Origin: Burkholderiales bacterium
Lineage (GTDB): Bacteria; Pseudomonadota; Gammaproteobacteria; Burkholderiales; Burkholderiaceae_C
Direction of reading: 5' to 3'
Assembly: GCA_016000195.1 (NCBI GenBank)
Contig: JAECRO010000008.1
Span: forward strand, 1-64,000
DNA: 64,000 bases
Shown here: one piece after another, positions 8,902 through 17,305 of the stretch
Layout of the letters: every line of letters starts with the position of its first letter
Position numbering within the stretch: the first letter of the stretch is position 1
Notes under the pieces: generated by a model
The model's database searches: none
Seen by the model: only the letters and a program-made list of their open reading frames with translations
What the model was told of the DNA's origin: nothing
Program-made: the position numbers and the translations under genes

Positions 8902-9025
8902 AATTTTATTGTATCCTATTTAATACATTTGCAAGCTCATGGAAAGCCAGTCTGGGTCGTTCATACTGCCAGGCGTACGCGCAGCCAGTCGCTGGCGCTG
9001 AATCCGGGCAACCCGAGCAATGGAA

Positions 9026-9050
9026 CAAACGGGGTCAGGTCTTGCATTCC
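9026..9050 (+). repeat. GGGGTCAGGTCTTGC-type short element, copy 2
   Basis: CAAACGGGGTCAGGTCTTGCATTCC. Confidence 0.75.
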
Positions 9051-9251
9051 ACGCAATACGGCATTGGTGTGGGCCTGATAGCGCGTGCCTTGGCCTTTGA
9101 AGTAGTCAAGCACATCTTCATCGCGCTTGATGCTGATGGGCTTTTTTGCGGGTGGGTGTCGTGCAGCTGCGAAAGCAGCGTTGATTTCACCTCAAGAAGG
9201 TTGAGCGAAGGGGGCGGGCAGCGGTCAAGGCCCTTTTCTTTTGTCATTGAT
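9045..9251 (-). pseudogene. BrnA/DUF4415-like antitoxin remnant, frameshifted and 3'-truncated
   Basis: Minus strand MTKEKGLDRCPPPSLNLLEV... then in another frame AKKPISIKRDEDVLDYFKGQGTRYQAHTNAVLR, ending at the GGGGTCAG element. Confidence 0.65.
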
Positions 9252-9291
9252 TGATACAAAATGATGTCATTTTTGATGCGAGAGGCTGACC

Positions 9292-9498
9292 ATGCGAACC
9301 ACACTCACGATTGATGATCAACTTTTCGCCAGGGCCGTGGCACTGGCCGAGCCTGGGGTCGAGAAGTCCGAGCTGATCAGGGAATGCGTCAAGGCGTTCA
9401 TTCAGCGCCAGACGGCCCGTCGCTTGGCCGCCCTGGGCGGGGAGGCGCCTGATATTGAGCTCGCGCCTCGCCGGCGCGAAGACGCGCCCGCTTCATGA
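9292..9498 (+). CDS. VapB-type RHH antitoxin
   Basis: MRTTLTIDDQLFARAVALAEPGVEKSELIRECVKAFIQRQ; overlaps PIN toxin. Confidence 0.9.
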   Translation: MRTTLTIDDQLFARAVALAEPGVEKSELIRECVKAFIQRQTARRLAALGGEAPDIELAPRRREDAPAS

Positions 9499-9875
9499 AC
9501 ATACTGGTCGATAGCTCCGTGTGGGTGGGCCACTTCAAGCAGCGCAACGGGCGCCTGGCAGCTTTGCTGGAAGAGGGCAGGGTCGTATGCCACCCCTGTG
9601 TGGTGACGGAAGTGGCCTGCGGGACGCCGCCGAACCGGCGCGCCATCGTCACCATGCTGGCCGAACTTGAAAGCACGCCGCTTGCGACACCTGATGAGAT
9701 TTTGGAATTGATCGAGCGTCGCAGCCTCTATGGTCGCGGGTGTGGCTTCGTTGACATGAGCCTGCTGGCTTCGGCGCTGCTGAGCGATCAGACCTTGATC
9801 TGGACTTTGGACAAGCGGCTGGAGTCCGTGGCGGCCGGGCTGAACCGGGCCTACCGCACCGCACTTCGCTCCTGA
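9495..9875 (+). CDS. VapC-type PIN domain toxin
   Basis: MNILVDSSVWVGHFKQRN...GCGFVDMSLLASALLSDQTLIWTLDKRL. Confidence 0.93.
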   Translation: MNILVDSSVWVGHFKQRNGRLAALLEEGRVVCHPCVVTEVACGTPPNRRAIVTMLAELESTPLATPDEILELIERRSLYGRGCGFVDMSLLASALLSDQTLIWTLDKRLESVAAGLNRAYRTALRS

Positions 9876-9927
9876 GCCGTTTTCCTGGTCGGGCACAGGG
9901 GCGGGCTGTATTGCAGCCTAAAACGGG

Positions 9928-10060
9928 CGCTGCCTGATGCGCGCGTGACGCTCGCACAGAGTGCGCAGACCGATTTACTGGAGGCCTGGCTGTATATTGA
10001 AATGGCATTGGCCGAACAGATCGTGCACGACGCGACCGGGAAATCCCCTTGTGAGCATGG
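9928..10060 (+). pseudogene. Possible ParE/RelE toxin remnant
   Basis: LPDARVTLAQSAQTDLLEAWLYI resembles a ParE N-terminus; the rest is unrelated or deleted. Confidence 0.4.
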
Positions 10061-10079
10061 CTCTAGCGCTCATGCGTCC

Positions 10080-10601
10080 CTATTTCCAGGAGTCAGCATT
10101 CCTGGGCAGCAGCGTTGCGGGATCGTAAGGCTTGAGAATGTCGCCGGGAGCAAGCTGGTCGGTATACACCACCAGATTGACACCGCCAGCCGGTAGCCTG
10201 GAAGAAAACAAAATGCCCTTGGCTCCTGCCGCCATAGCCATATCCCCCAGCACCCACGAGGGCGGCTCGATGCGCTTGTCAAACCACAGGCTGCGCCAGT
10301 CGCAAAAGAAATCCTCCCAAAGCTCGTCCCACTCGCCTGATTGATAGCCGTTGGTGAAATCCAGCACCGGCCCTATATTGAGCTCGTAACACACCAGCGT
10401 GCCAGGCGGCATCAGGTTTGAAAGCTGCTGGTATTCGCTGACCGCCGTTTGTGAGTCTTTGGAGAGATACAGGGCATTGACGCCGACTCGATTTGCCCGG
10501 CCTCCCTGCGTTGCCGCACCGGCGCCGCTGGTCGGGCTGTGAGCCCAGCGTGGGGTATGCATTCGATATGCCGTACCGACAAAACCTTGAACGAATTTCA
10601 C
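10080..10601 (-). CDS. RES domain toxin
   Basis: RANRVGVNALYLSKDSQTAVSEYQQLSNLMPPGTLVCYEL...WRSLWFDKRIEPPSWVLGDMAMAAGAKGILFSS; follows an Xre/MbcA-type antitoxin. Confidence 0.87.
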   Translation of the reverse strand: MKFVQGFVGTAYRMHTPRWAHSPTSGAGAATQGGRANRVGVNALYLSKDSQTAVSEYQQLSNLMPPGTLVCYELNIGPVLDFTNGYQSGEWDELWEDFFCDWRSLWFDKRIEPPSWVLGDMAMAAGAKGILFSSRLPAGGVNLVVYTDQLAPGDILKPYDPATLLPRNADSWK

Positions 10602-10996
10602 CCTGCGGCACCCGCCTGCAAAGATGACATGTACCGCAAAATATCCTCTGTACGACCGTCACTCACCAACTCTTCGGCTGTTTTATAACCAAAAGACTCA
10701 ATGCCGTCGTTGCGATACCAGGTCAGCGCTTTTGCCATGTCCCCTGACAGGCTGAAAGCGGCTTTGATCACTTTCACCGACTCCCTGATATAGCGTTGGA
10801 CGCTCGGCGTGGTGGGCGCCCGGCGCAAGGTGTTGCGGTGGACATGAGCCTGATCCGCGAGGCTTTGAAGGTCTAGTTGCAGCGCCTGGCTGAAAAGCCG
10901 GGGAGACAAAGCCGGCGCCGGAATCTCAGGGTCTTGCAGCGAGTACAAGAAGTCGTCATAGCTGGGAGGGCTGTAGGTTGAGGCATGAGGTTTCAT
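10598..10996 (-). CDS. Xre/MbcA/ParS-type antitoxin
   Basis: C-terminal SGDMAKALTWYRNDGIESFGYKTAEELVSDGRTEDILRYMSSLQAGAAG toxin-binding domain; ATGA overlap with RES gene. Confidence 0.88.
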   Translation of the reverse strand: MKPHASTYSPPSYDDFLYSLQDPEIPAPALSPRLFSQALQLDLQSLADQAHVHRNTLRRAPTTPSVQRYIRESVKVIKAAFSLSGDMAKALTWYRNDGIESFGYKTAEELVSDGRTEDILRYMSSLQAGAAG

Positions 10997-11223
10997 AAAT
11001 GCTCCGGGCAGTCATCATTCATTTGGTGAACTAATTGTGCACCAATAATGCAGCTTTCGCCATGGGTATTGGGGGCGTCAGATTGAAGCTTCTGTAATCA
11101 CTTGGGCATGCACCGGGCAAAATTTGGAAGAAAAAATTCTCTGAACTACGTCACTCTTGCCAAGTCAGCTTTGACAATCCATGGGAATCATCCATTCCCG
11201 GCAAATGCCGAACCATCTTTCCC

Positions 11224-12813
11224 GTGTCACACACTCTCAATGCCCGTAGCCTGCCCGCCTGGTGGCTGGTCACACTCCTCATCCTGCCCTGGCTCAGCCC
11301 CTACACCGCAGGTTCCACGCCCAATGTCTGGCCGCTGCTGCTGTCGGCGCTGTGCGCGGTTGTTCTGTGGTTTTACCGGCGTCGGCTCAATGCTAGGCTC
11401 GTCACCGCTGGCTGGCTGATCGCCGCAGCAGTCAGCGCGCTCATCGGTCTGGTGCAGTATTTTGGCCTGGCGCAGACCTTGAGCCCGTGGATCAGCCAGA
11501 CGGAGGCCGGCGAGGCGTTTGCCAACTTGCGCCAGCGCAACCAGTTCGCCACGCTGACGAGCATCGGCCTGCTCGCCTTGACCGGCTGGCTGGCGCAACG
11601 GGGAAAGCCCGCAGGCCGGCAACCGGCTCAGGAATGGCGCATGCCGTGGTGGGCCTGTCTGCTGGCCCTGCTGCTGGCGCTGGGCAATGCGGCCAGCAGT
11701 TCGCGCACCGGCCTGCTGCAATGGCTGCTGATTGCCGCACTGACCGCCTGGTGGGCGCTGCCGGACCGCCGATGGCGGCTGCCGGTGTTTGCCGTGCAGG
11801 CCTTGGTCGCTTATGGCGTCGCCGTGCTGATGCTGCCGTGGCTGCTGGAATGGGCGACGGGCTTGCACAGCGGCGGCCTGTTTGGCCGGCTGGCCGAAGC
11901 GCCGGGCTGCTCCAGCCGCAAGGTGCTGTGGTCCAACGTGCTGACGCTGATTGCCCAAAAGCCGTGGCTGGGCTGGGGCTGGGGCGAGCTGGACTATGCC
12001 CATTTCATGACGCTGTACCAAGGCCCGCGCTTTTGCGAAATCCTGGACAACGCGCACAACCTGCCGCTGCACCTGGCGGTGGAACTGGGCGTTCCGGTGG
12101 CCGTGGCGATTTGCGGCGCCCTGGGCTGGCTGGTCTGGCGCGCCCGGCCGTGGCGCGAACAAAATCCGGTGCGGCAGACGGCCTGGGGCGTGCTGGCGGT
12201 CATCGGGCTGCACAGCCTGCTGGAATACCCGCTGTGGTACGGGCCGTTCCAGATCGCTGCCGGGCTGTGTGCCTGGCTGCTGTTCGCCGGGTGGCGCACA
12301 GAACAGCCATTGCCTGATGGCCTGGACGGAAAATTTAAGCAAAAAATGCCTTTTGCGCAATACCTGCGGGCGCTGGCAGCTATTATTATGATAGTGATAT
12401 TGGCGTTCATCGCCATCAGCTATCACCGCGTCAGCCAGATTTACCTGGCGCCCGACAAGCGCAGCGCCGCCTACCGCGAAGATACGCTGGACAAGGTGCG
12501 CGGCAGCTGGCTGTTTCGCGACCAGGTGCGCTTTGCCGAATTAAGCCTCACGCCCCTCACGCCTGACAATGCCGCTGCCCTGCACGACCTGGCCAAGGGC
12601 TTGCTGCACTACTCGCCCGAGCCGCGGGTCATTGAAAAGCTGATTGAAAGCGCGGTGATGCTGGGGCGCGAGGACGAAGCCCTGCAGTATCTGGCGCGCT
12701 ACCGGGCGGCTTTTCCGCAAGAGCATGCGCGCTGGGTTCAGAAAAACGCGGCTCCGCGCATGCCTGCGCACGGCAGCCCCAAGCCCTTGCACATTGAAAA
12801 GCTGCCCGGCTGA
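11224..12813 (+). CDS. Second PglL/Wzy_C-family O-antigen ligase/oligosaccharyltransferase
   Basis: FANLRQRNQFATLTSIGLLALTGW; WLGWGWGELDYAHF...CEILDNAHNLPLHLAVELGVPVAV; multi-TM. Start codon uncertain (GTG region near 11224). Confidence 0.88.
   Translation: MSHTLNARSLPAWWLVTLLILPWLSPYTAGSTPNVWPLLLSALCAVVLWFYRRRLNARLVTAGWLIAAAVSALIGLVQYFGLAQTLSPWISQTEAGEAFANLRQRNQFATLTSIGLLALTGWLAQRGKPAGRQPAQEWRMPWWACLLALLLALGNAASSSRTGLLQWLLIAALTAWWALPDRRWRLPVFAVQALVAYGVAVLMLPWLLEWATGLHSGGLFGRLAEAPGCSSRKVLWSNVLTLIAQKPWLGWGWGELDYAHFMTLYQGPRFCEILDNAHNLPLHLAVELGVPVAVAICGALGWLVWRARPWREQNPVRQTAWGVLAVIGLHSLLEYPLWYGPFQIAAGLCAWLLFAGWRTEQPLPDGLDGKFKQKMPFAQYLRALAAIIMIVILAFIAISYHRVSQIYLAPDKRSAAYREDTLDKVRGSWLFRDQVRFAELSLTPLTPDNAAALHDLAKGLLHYSPEPRVIEKLIESAVMLGREDEALQYLARYRAAFPQEHARWVQKNAAPRMPAHGSPKPLHIEKLPG
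12330..12394 (-). repeat. Dispersed ~65-bp element (family 1), intragenic copy in the pglL-like gene
   Basis: Element strand: ACTATCATAATAATAGCTGCCAGCGCCCGCAGGTATTGCGCAAAAGGCATTTTTTGCTTAAATTT. Confidence 0.75.
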
Positions 12814-13104
12814 TCAGTCCAGCGCTACGGCCAGCGGTTCGATGCGTACACGGAACTCGGGACTCAGCGTAGCCGCCTCGACAATATCGACCCGAAACGG
12901 CAGATCGGACTCGTCGAACGCTTCTTCCAGCATGCCGCGCAGCTTGTCGTCCAAAGGCGCCCCAAGCACCAGCAGGTCCAGGTCGGAAAACGGCTTGGCC
13001 GTGCGCTGCGCACGCGAGCCAAACACGCGCACGCGCTGGCGCTCAAGATGGGCATCGACAATCGCGCAGACCAGCGCTTTCTGGGATGGCGTCAGGTCAA
13101 GCAT
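12814..13104 (-). CDS. MNT nucleotidyltransferase (MntA-like antitoxin)
   Basis: RVRVFGSRAQRTAKPFSDLDLLVLG motif; overlaps HI0074-family gene. Confidence 0.88.
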   Translation of the reverse strand: MLDLTPSQKALVCAIVDAHLERQRVRVFGSRAQRTAKPFSDLDLLVLGAPLDDKLRGMLEEAFDESDLPFRVDIVEAATLSPEFRVRIEPLAVALD

Positions 13105-13498
13105 CACGACCTTCCAGCGTTGCCAGCACAGCCTGTGCGTCCCGCAAAAAACCTTCAAGCACTGCGGCAACCTCTGCCGCCACGCGGGCATCGTAGGCGT
13201 GAGAGGTTTTGTTTCGCTGCACCAGATAGACAAACCACGGCTCGGGTGAACGGATCAGGCCGCGCTCGGCGGCTACCCGGAACAGCGTGCGTTTGCTGTA
13301 GCTGTCAACTTCCGCCGTATTGCCGAGTTCAGTTTCGATCTGCCGCTTGAGCATTTTCCAGCTCAATTCAAAGCAGTATTCAAACCGCTGAATGCAGGCG
13401 TCGCGAACCTCCTCGTCGGCCAGGTTGGCGCGGTGGCGCACCAGGCCGCGCTCCAGGCTGGCCAGTGCATTCCGAAAGGGTGTCAGTTCAAGTGGCAT
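13097..13498 (-). CDS. HI0074-family nucleotidyltransferase substrate-binding / HEPN (HepT-like) protein
   Basis: LELTPFRNALASLERGL...RDACIQRFEYCFELSWKMLKRQIE...RNKTSHAYD (RxxxxH-like). Confidence 0.88.
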   Translation of the reverse strand: MPLELTPFRNALASLERGLVRHRANLADEEVRDACIQRFEYCFELSWKMLKRQIETELGNTAEVDSYSKRTLFRVAAERGLIRSPEPWFVYLVQRNKTSHAYDARVAAEVAAVLEGFLRDAQAVLATLEGRDA

Positions 13499-13531
13499 GC
13501 CGTGAGTTTCTGTTGAAAACAATTCACATCC

Positions 13532-14059
13532 TCAAGCGCTGCCGGCGACAAAGCTGCCTGACTTCCCGCCATGCTTTTCCAGCAGCTTTACATCGGTGAT
13601 GGTCATGCCCCGGTCCACCGCCTTGCACATGTCGTAGATCGTCAGCAGGGCGGCGGTGACGGCCGTCAGGGCTTCCATCTCGACGCCGGTGGGGCCGACG
13701 GTTTCAACCGTGGCGGTGCAGCTCACGCTGCCAGTTTCATCATCAATAAGGCCTGTTGCGCTTGTCACCTGTGCATGAGTAGCTACAAATTCAATAGCAA
13801 CCCGGGTCAGCGCCAGCGGATGGCACAGCGGAATCAGGTCGCTGGTTTTTTTGGCCGCCATGATGCCGGCGATGCGGGCGATGCCCAGCACGTCGCCTTT
13901 TTTGGCGTTGCCAGCCAGAATCAGGGCCAGCGTGGCCGGTTTCATCTCGATGCGGCCCTGGGCAACGGCGATGCGGTGCGTGGCCGCCTTGGCCGCGACA
14001 TCGACCATGTGGGCCTGGCCCTGGCCGTCAAAATGGGTGAGTGGTGAAGAAGACGTCAT
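13532..14059 (-). CDS. moaC: Cyclic pyranopterin monophosphate synthase MoaC
   Basis: [29 protein letters not shown]...[16 protein letters not shown]...[33 protein letters not shown]. Confidence 0.97.
   Translation of the reverse strand: MTSSSPLTHFDGQGQAHMVDVAAKAATHRIAVAQGRIEMKPATLALILAGNAKKGDVLGIARIAGIMAAKKTSDLIPLCHPLALTRVAIEFVATHAQVTSATGLIDDETGSVSCTATVETVGPTGVEMEALTAVTAALLTIYDMCKAVDRGMTITDVKLLEKHGGKSGSFVAGSA
13736..13798 (-). repeat. Dispersed family 1 element, intragenic copy in moaC
   Basis: GCTATTGAATTTGTAGCTACTCATGCACAGGTGACAAGCGCAACAGGCCTTATTGATGATGAAA. Confidence 0.7.
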
Positions 14060-14139
14060 GCCGATCCAGAACCTTTTCAAGTATGCGTCATCATAAGAGC
14101 TTGTCCGCATGCTTCTTCTCGCCATAAAGGTGACTGCTT

Positions 14140-15792
14140 TTGACTCCCTCCAACCGCTCTGAAGTTTTTAGAACAAAACAACGTTTTGCGCAAGGCCGGC
14201 GTGCACTGTCAGCTATTGTATTGATAGCGTTTTCGGGTGTTTCGCTGGCGCAGGCGCCGGCCGGCTTGCCTCCTGTTTCCAACGGCACGACCGGCGCGCT
14301 GCCGTCGCTGGGCGACAGCTCCGAGCTGTCGCCGGCGGCTGAGCGGCGCATTGGCGACCGCATTGCCGCCAGCATTTACCGCGACCCCGACTATGTCGAT
14401 GACCCGGTGCTGGTGGACTACCTGCAGGGCATCTGGCAGCCGCTGATGACTGCCGCGCGCGCGCGCGGCGAGCTGCCGGCGGAACTCGACGAGCGTTTTG
14501 CCTGGGAGCTGTTCCTGATCCGCGACCGCAGCATCAACGCGTTTGCCTTGCCCGGCGGCTATTTTGGCGTGCATCTGGGGCTGATCGGCAGCGTGGGCAG
14601 CGCCGATGAACTGGCTGCCGTGCTGGCCCATGAAATGAGCCATGTCACGCAGCGGCATATTTCGCGGCTGATGACGCAGCAGTCCAGGCAGGCGCCGTGG
14701 ATGATTGCCGCCATGGTGCTGGGCGCACTGGCGGCCAGCAAGAATTCCAACGCCGGCGCGGCGGCCATGGTCGGCGGGCAGGCGCTGGCGGTGCAGGGGC
14801 AGCTGAATTTCTCGCGCGACATGGAGCGCGAGGCCGACCGCGTCGGCTTTGGCGTGATGCGCGACGCCGGCTATGCCAGCCAGGGTGTCACAGGCATGTT
14901 CGAAAAGCTGCAGCAGGCCAACCGGCTCAATGACAACGGCTCGTTTCCCTACCTGCGCTCGCACCCGCTGACCACCGAGCGGATTGCCGAGGCGCAGGCC
15001 CGGGTGCAGCTGGCGTCGGCGGCGGCCAGGCCGTCACCCGAGAAGCTGGCCGCCCAGAGCCGGATGCAGCAGCTGCACGCGATGATGGCCGCGCGCGCGC
15101 GCATCCTGGCCGTTCCCGGCGTGGACGCGCTGCGCACGATGGTGGCCGAAGCCCAGCGCAGGGCGGCTGCCTTGCCGGCGCCGCCGCCCGCCGCGTCGTT
15201 GGCGTCGGCGGCTGGTGTCCGCGATGCCGGCGCGCTGTATGGCGGCGCTTTTGCCGCCGCCCAGCTGCGTGAATTTGCGGCTGCGCGCTATCTGCTCGGC
15301 CGGCTTGGGCCGCTTGCCGCTGGCGCGGGGCCGGCCGGCAAGGCCGTCGAACTGCTGGCCATCGAGGTCGATTTGCTGGAGGGTAAAACCCCGGCCGCCG
15401 CAGCTTTTGCCGACCTCGGCAAGGCCGGCTCGCGGGCCGAGTTGCTGCTGCAGGCAAAGGCGCTGATGGCGGCGAACCGCGCATCCGACGTGTCGCAGGC
15501 GCTGCAGGGCTGGGTGGCCGAGCATCACCGGGATGCCATGGCCTGGCAGTTGCTGGCCGTTGCCTACGGCCAGCAAAACCAGCCGGTGCAGGCAATTCGG
15601 GCCGATGCCGAAAGCCGCGCCGCCCAGCTCGACTACCCCGCCGCGCTGGACCGCTTCAAGGCGGCGCAGGGGCTGATGCGCAGCAGCCCGGGCCGTGCCG
15701 ACTATGTGGAAGGCTCGATCATCGACACCCGGGCGCGGCAGGTCGAGTCAATCGTGAAGGAACAGGCGCTCCAGGACAAAATCGATCGCTAG
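14140..15792 (+). CDS. M48 family metalloprotease with TPR-like C-terminus (BepA/YfgC-like)
   Basis: [18 protein letters not shown] (HExxH) and [16 protein letters not shown]; start TTG 14140 uncertain. Confidence 0.92.
   Translation: MTPSNRSEVFRTKQRFAQGRRALSAIVLIAFSGVSLAQAPAGLPPVSNGTTGALPSLGDSSELSPAAERRIGDRIAASIYRDPDYVDDPVLVDYLQGIWQPLMTAARARGELPAELDERFAWELFLIRDRSINAFALPGGYFGVHLGLIGSVGSADELAAVLAHEMSHVTQRHISRLMTQQSRQAPWMIAAMVLGALAASKNSNAGAAAMVGGQALAVQGQLNFSRDMEREADRVGFGVMRDAGYASQGVTGMFEKLQQANRLNDNGSFPYLRSHPLTTERIAEAQARVQLASAAARPSPEKLAAQSRMQQLHAMMAARARILAVPGVDALRTMVAEAQRRAAALPAPPPAASLASAAGVRDAGALYGGAFAAAQLREFAAARYLLGRLGPLAAGAGPAGKAVELLAIEVDLLEGKTPAAAAFADLGKAGSRAELLLQAKALMAANRASDVSQALQGWVAEHHRDAMAWQLLAVAYGQQNQPVQAIRADAESRAAQLDYPAALDRFKAAQGLMRSSPGRADYVEGSIIDTRARQVESIVKEQALQDKIDR
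14164..14228 (-). repeat. Dispersed family 1 element at the 5' end of the M48 gene
   Basis: GCTATCAATACAATAGCTGACAGTGCACGCCGGCCTTGCGCAAAACGTTGTTTTGTTCTAAAA. Confidence 0.7.
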
Positions 15793-16101
15793 CTGGAGCA
15801 CCGAGTAGATCAGCGAGCCCAGCAGCGCGGCGCCGAAGCCGTTGACGTTCAGCCCGCTGACCAGGCTGGCCGCTGCCCAGAACATCAGGGCATTGACGAC
15901 AAACAGGAAAAGCCCCAGCGTGATGACCGTCACCGGCAGCGTCAGCAGCACCAGGATCGGGCGCACCACCATGTTCAGCGCGCCCAGCACCGCCGCCGCG
16001 ATCAGCGCGCCGGTAAAGCTCGTCACCGTGACGCCTGAATAAAGGTAAGCCACCGCCAGCAGGGCGATGGCGCTTAAAAGCCATTTGATGAGGAGTTTCA
16101 T
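15748..16101 (-). CDS. Phage-holin-IV-superfamily (PF04020-like) small membrane protein
   Basis: MVVRPILVLLTLPVTVITLGLFLFVVNALMFW; 3' end overlaps the convergent M48 gene by 45 nt. Confidence 0.88.
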   Translation of the reverse strand: MKLLIKWLLSAIALLAVAYLYSGVTVTSFTGALIAAAVLGALNMVVRPILVLLTLPVTVITLGLFLFVVNALMFWAAASLVSGLNVNGFGAALLGSLIYSVLQLAIDFVLERLFLHD

Positions 16102-16152
16102 GGCGCCAGAATACCACCGGGGATTTTCTGCATCAATGGCACCCAGGACGCC

Positions 16153-16857
16153 TCAGTTTGCCTGGGCGCGCCGGCTGGCCCACCAGCCCGCAGCCAGCAC
16201 ACCGGCCACGGCGACAGCGTAAGTGGCCCATTCGGCGGCGGTGTGCAGGGCTTGCGCGGGTGGCAGGTCATTGGGGCCGCCGTAAATGCGGTCCAGCAAC
16301 GGCTCGCCGACAATCATCTTGGCGGCGGTAAAGGCCAGCACGGCCGCGCCGATCTTGATGATGACGGGAAAGCGCTCGACCAGCCTGAGCACCATGGTGC
16401 TGCCGAACACCACGATGGGCACGCTCACCAGCAGGCCGATGATGACCAGGTCAAACGCGCCATGCGCCGCGCCGGCCACGCCCAGCACGTTGTCGATGCC
16501 CATCAGCGCGTCGGCGATCACGATGGTTTTCATGGCGCCCCAGAAGGTGCTGGCGACCGGGCCGTCATGCGCCTTGTCGCCCTGGTCGGCCAGCAGCTGG
16601 TAGGCCACCCACAGCAGGCCCAGTCCGCCGACCAGCATCAGGCCGGGGATTTTGAGCAGCCAGACCACGCCGATGGTCATGAGCGAGCGCACCACAATCG
16701 CCCCGGCGGCGCCCCAGACAATGGCTTTTTTCTGCAGATGGGGCGGCAGGTTGCGCGCGGCCAGCGCAATCACGATGGCGTTGTCGCCGGCCAGTACCAG
16801 GTCAATCAAAATAATGGCCAGCAGGGCCGACCACCAGGGGGCTGTGAATAATTCCAT
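16153..16857 (-). CDS. TerC family integral membrane protein (second paralog)
   Basis: MELFTAPWWSALLAIILIDLVLAGDNAIVIALAARNLP...MGIDNVLGVAGAA; start set at ATG 16857. Confidence 0.95.
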   Translation of the reverse strand: MELFTAPWWSALLAIILIDLVLAGDNAIVIALAARNLPPHLQKKAIVWGAAGAIVVRSLMTIGVVWLLKIPGLMLVGGLGLLWVAYQLLADQGDKAHDGPVASTFWGAMKTIVIADALMGIDNVLGVAGAAHGAFDLVIIGLLVSVPIVVFGSTMVLRLVERFPVIIKIGAAVLAFTAAKMIVGEPLLDRIYGGPNDLPPAQALHTAAEWATYAVAVAGVLAAGWWASRRAQAN

Positions 16858-17006
16858 TGCGCAGGCTTTCCAGATATCAGGTTTCAAGGACGGACACCCG
16901 AGTGAACGGCTGTCCGCAGGAGCGAAACCAGACAGGGCCAGGCGAGGTTGCAGATGGAGTTTTTCAAATGCCACGAACGCCTCGACTGAACCTGTACAGG
17001 TTTCAA

Positions 17007-17150
17007 TCGAAGGTCTGGCTCGGCCTGCAGCGTGGCTGCGGGCCCGGCAAGCCGGAAGCGTGTGCTTCGTATTGACGACTTGCCGAAGCGGTGGCGCCGC
17101 GCTGTTCATCAAACCGGCGGCGGCAACACCCGGGAGTTACTCCCCTTCGA
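17007..17150 (-). ncRNA. yybP-ykoY (manganese) riboswitch aptamer
   Basis: Minus strand: TCGAAGGGGAGTAACTCCC...GTCGTCAATACGAAG...GGCCGAGCCAGACCTTCGA; P1 stem TCGAAGG/CCTTCGA closes it; GGGGAGTA and GTCGTCA hallmarks; upstream of terC. Confidence 0.87.
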
Positions 17151-17305
17151 AGCGGCTATTGGACCTGACTTGATAATTCATTGCGCTTGCTGTGGGCTTT
17201 GCCGGATTTTCCCGGCCACCCCGGGCTGGAGGGCTGGCCGGCTGATAATCAGGCGCCCGGCCCAGGCCATTTTGCCCACGGCGCCTTTCCGCTTTTGTTT
17301 TTTCC

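Noticed and set aside
6290-11100. Chromosomal integron / attC cassette array hosting the TA genes
   Set aside because: No integrase, no RYYYAAC/GTTRRRY pairs found by eye, genes in both orientations; repeats present are GGGGTCAG-type instead.
6876-13498. Dedicated anti-phage defence island
   Set aside because: Fic, RES, PIN and HEPN-MNT can contribute to defence, but no restriction, CBASS, Thoeris, retron or similar core genes are seen; the parsimonious reading is TA modules in various states of decay.
15748-16101. Prophage because of a holin-superfamily hit
   Set aside because: PF04020-like proteins are common chromosomal membrane proteins; no phage structural or integrase genes around.
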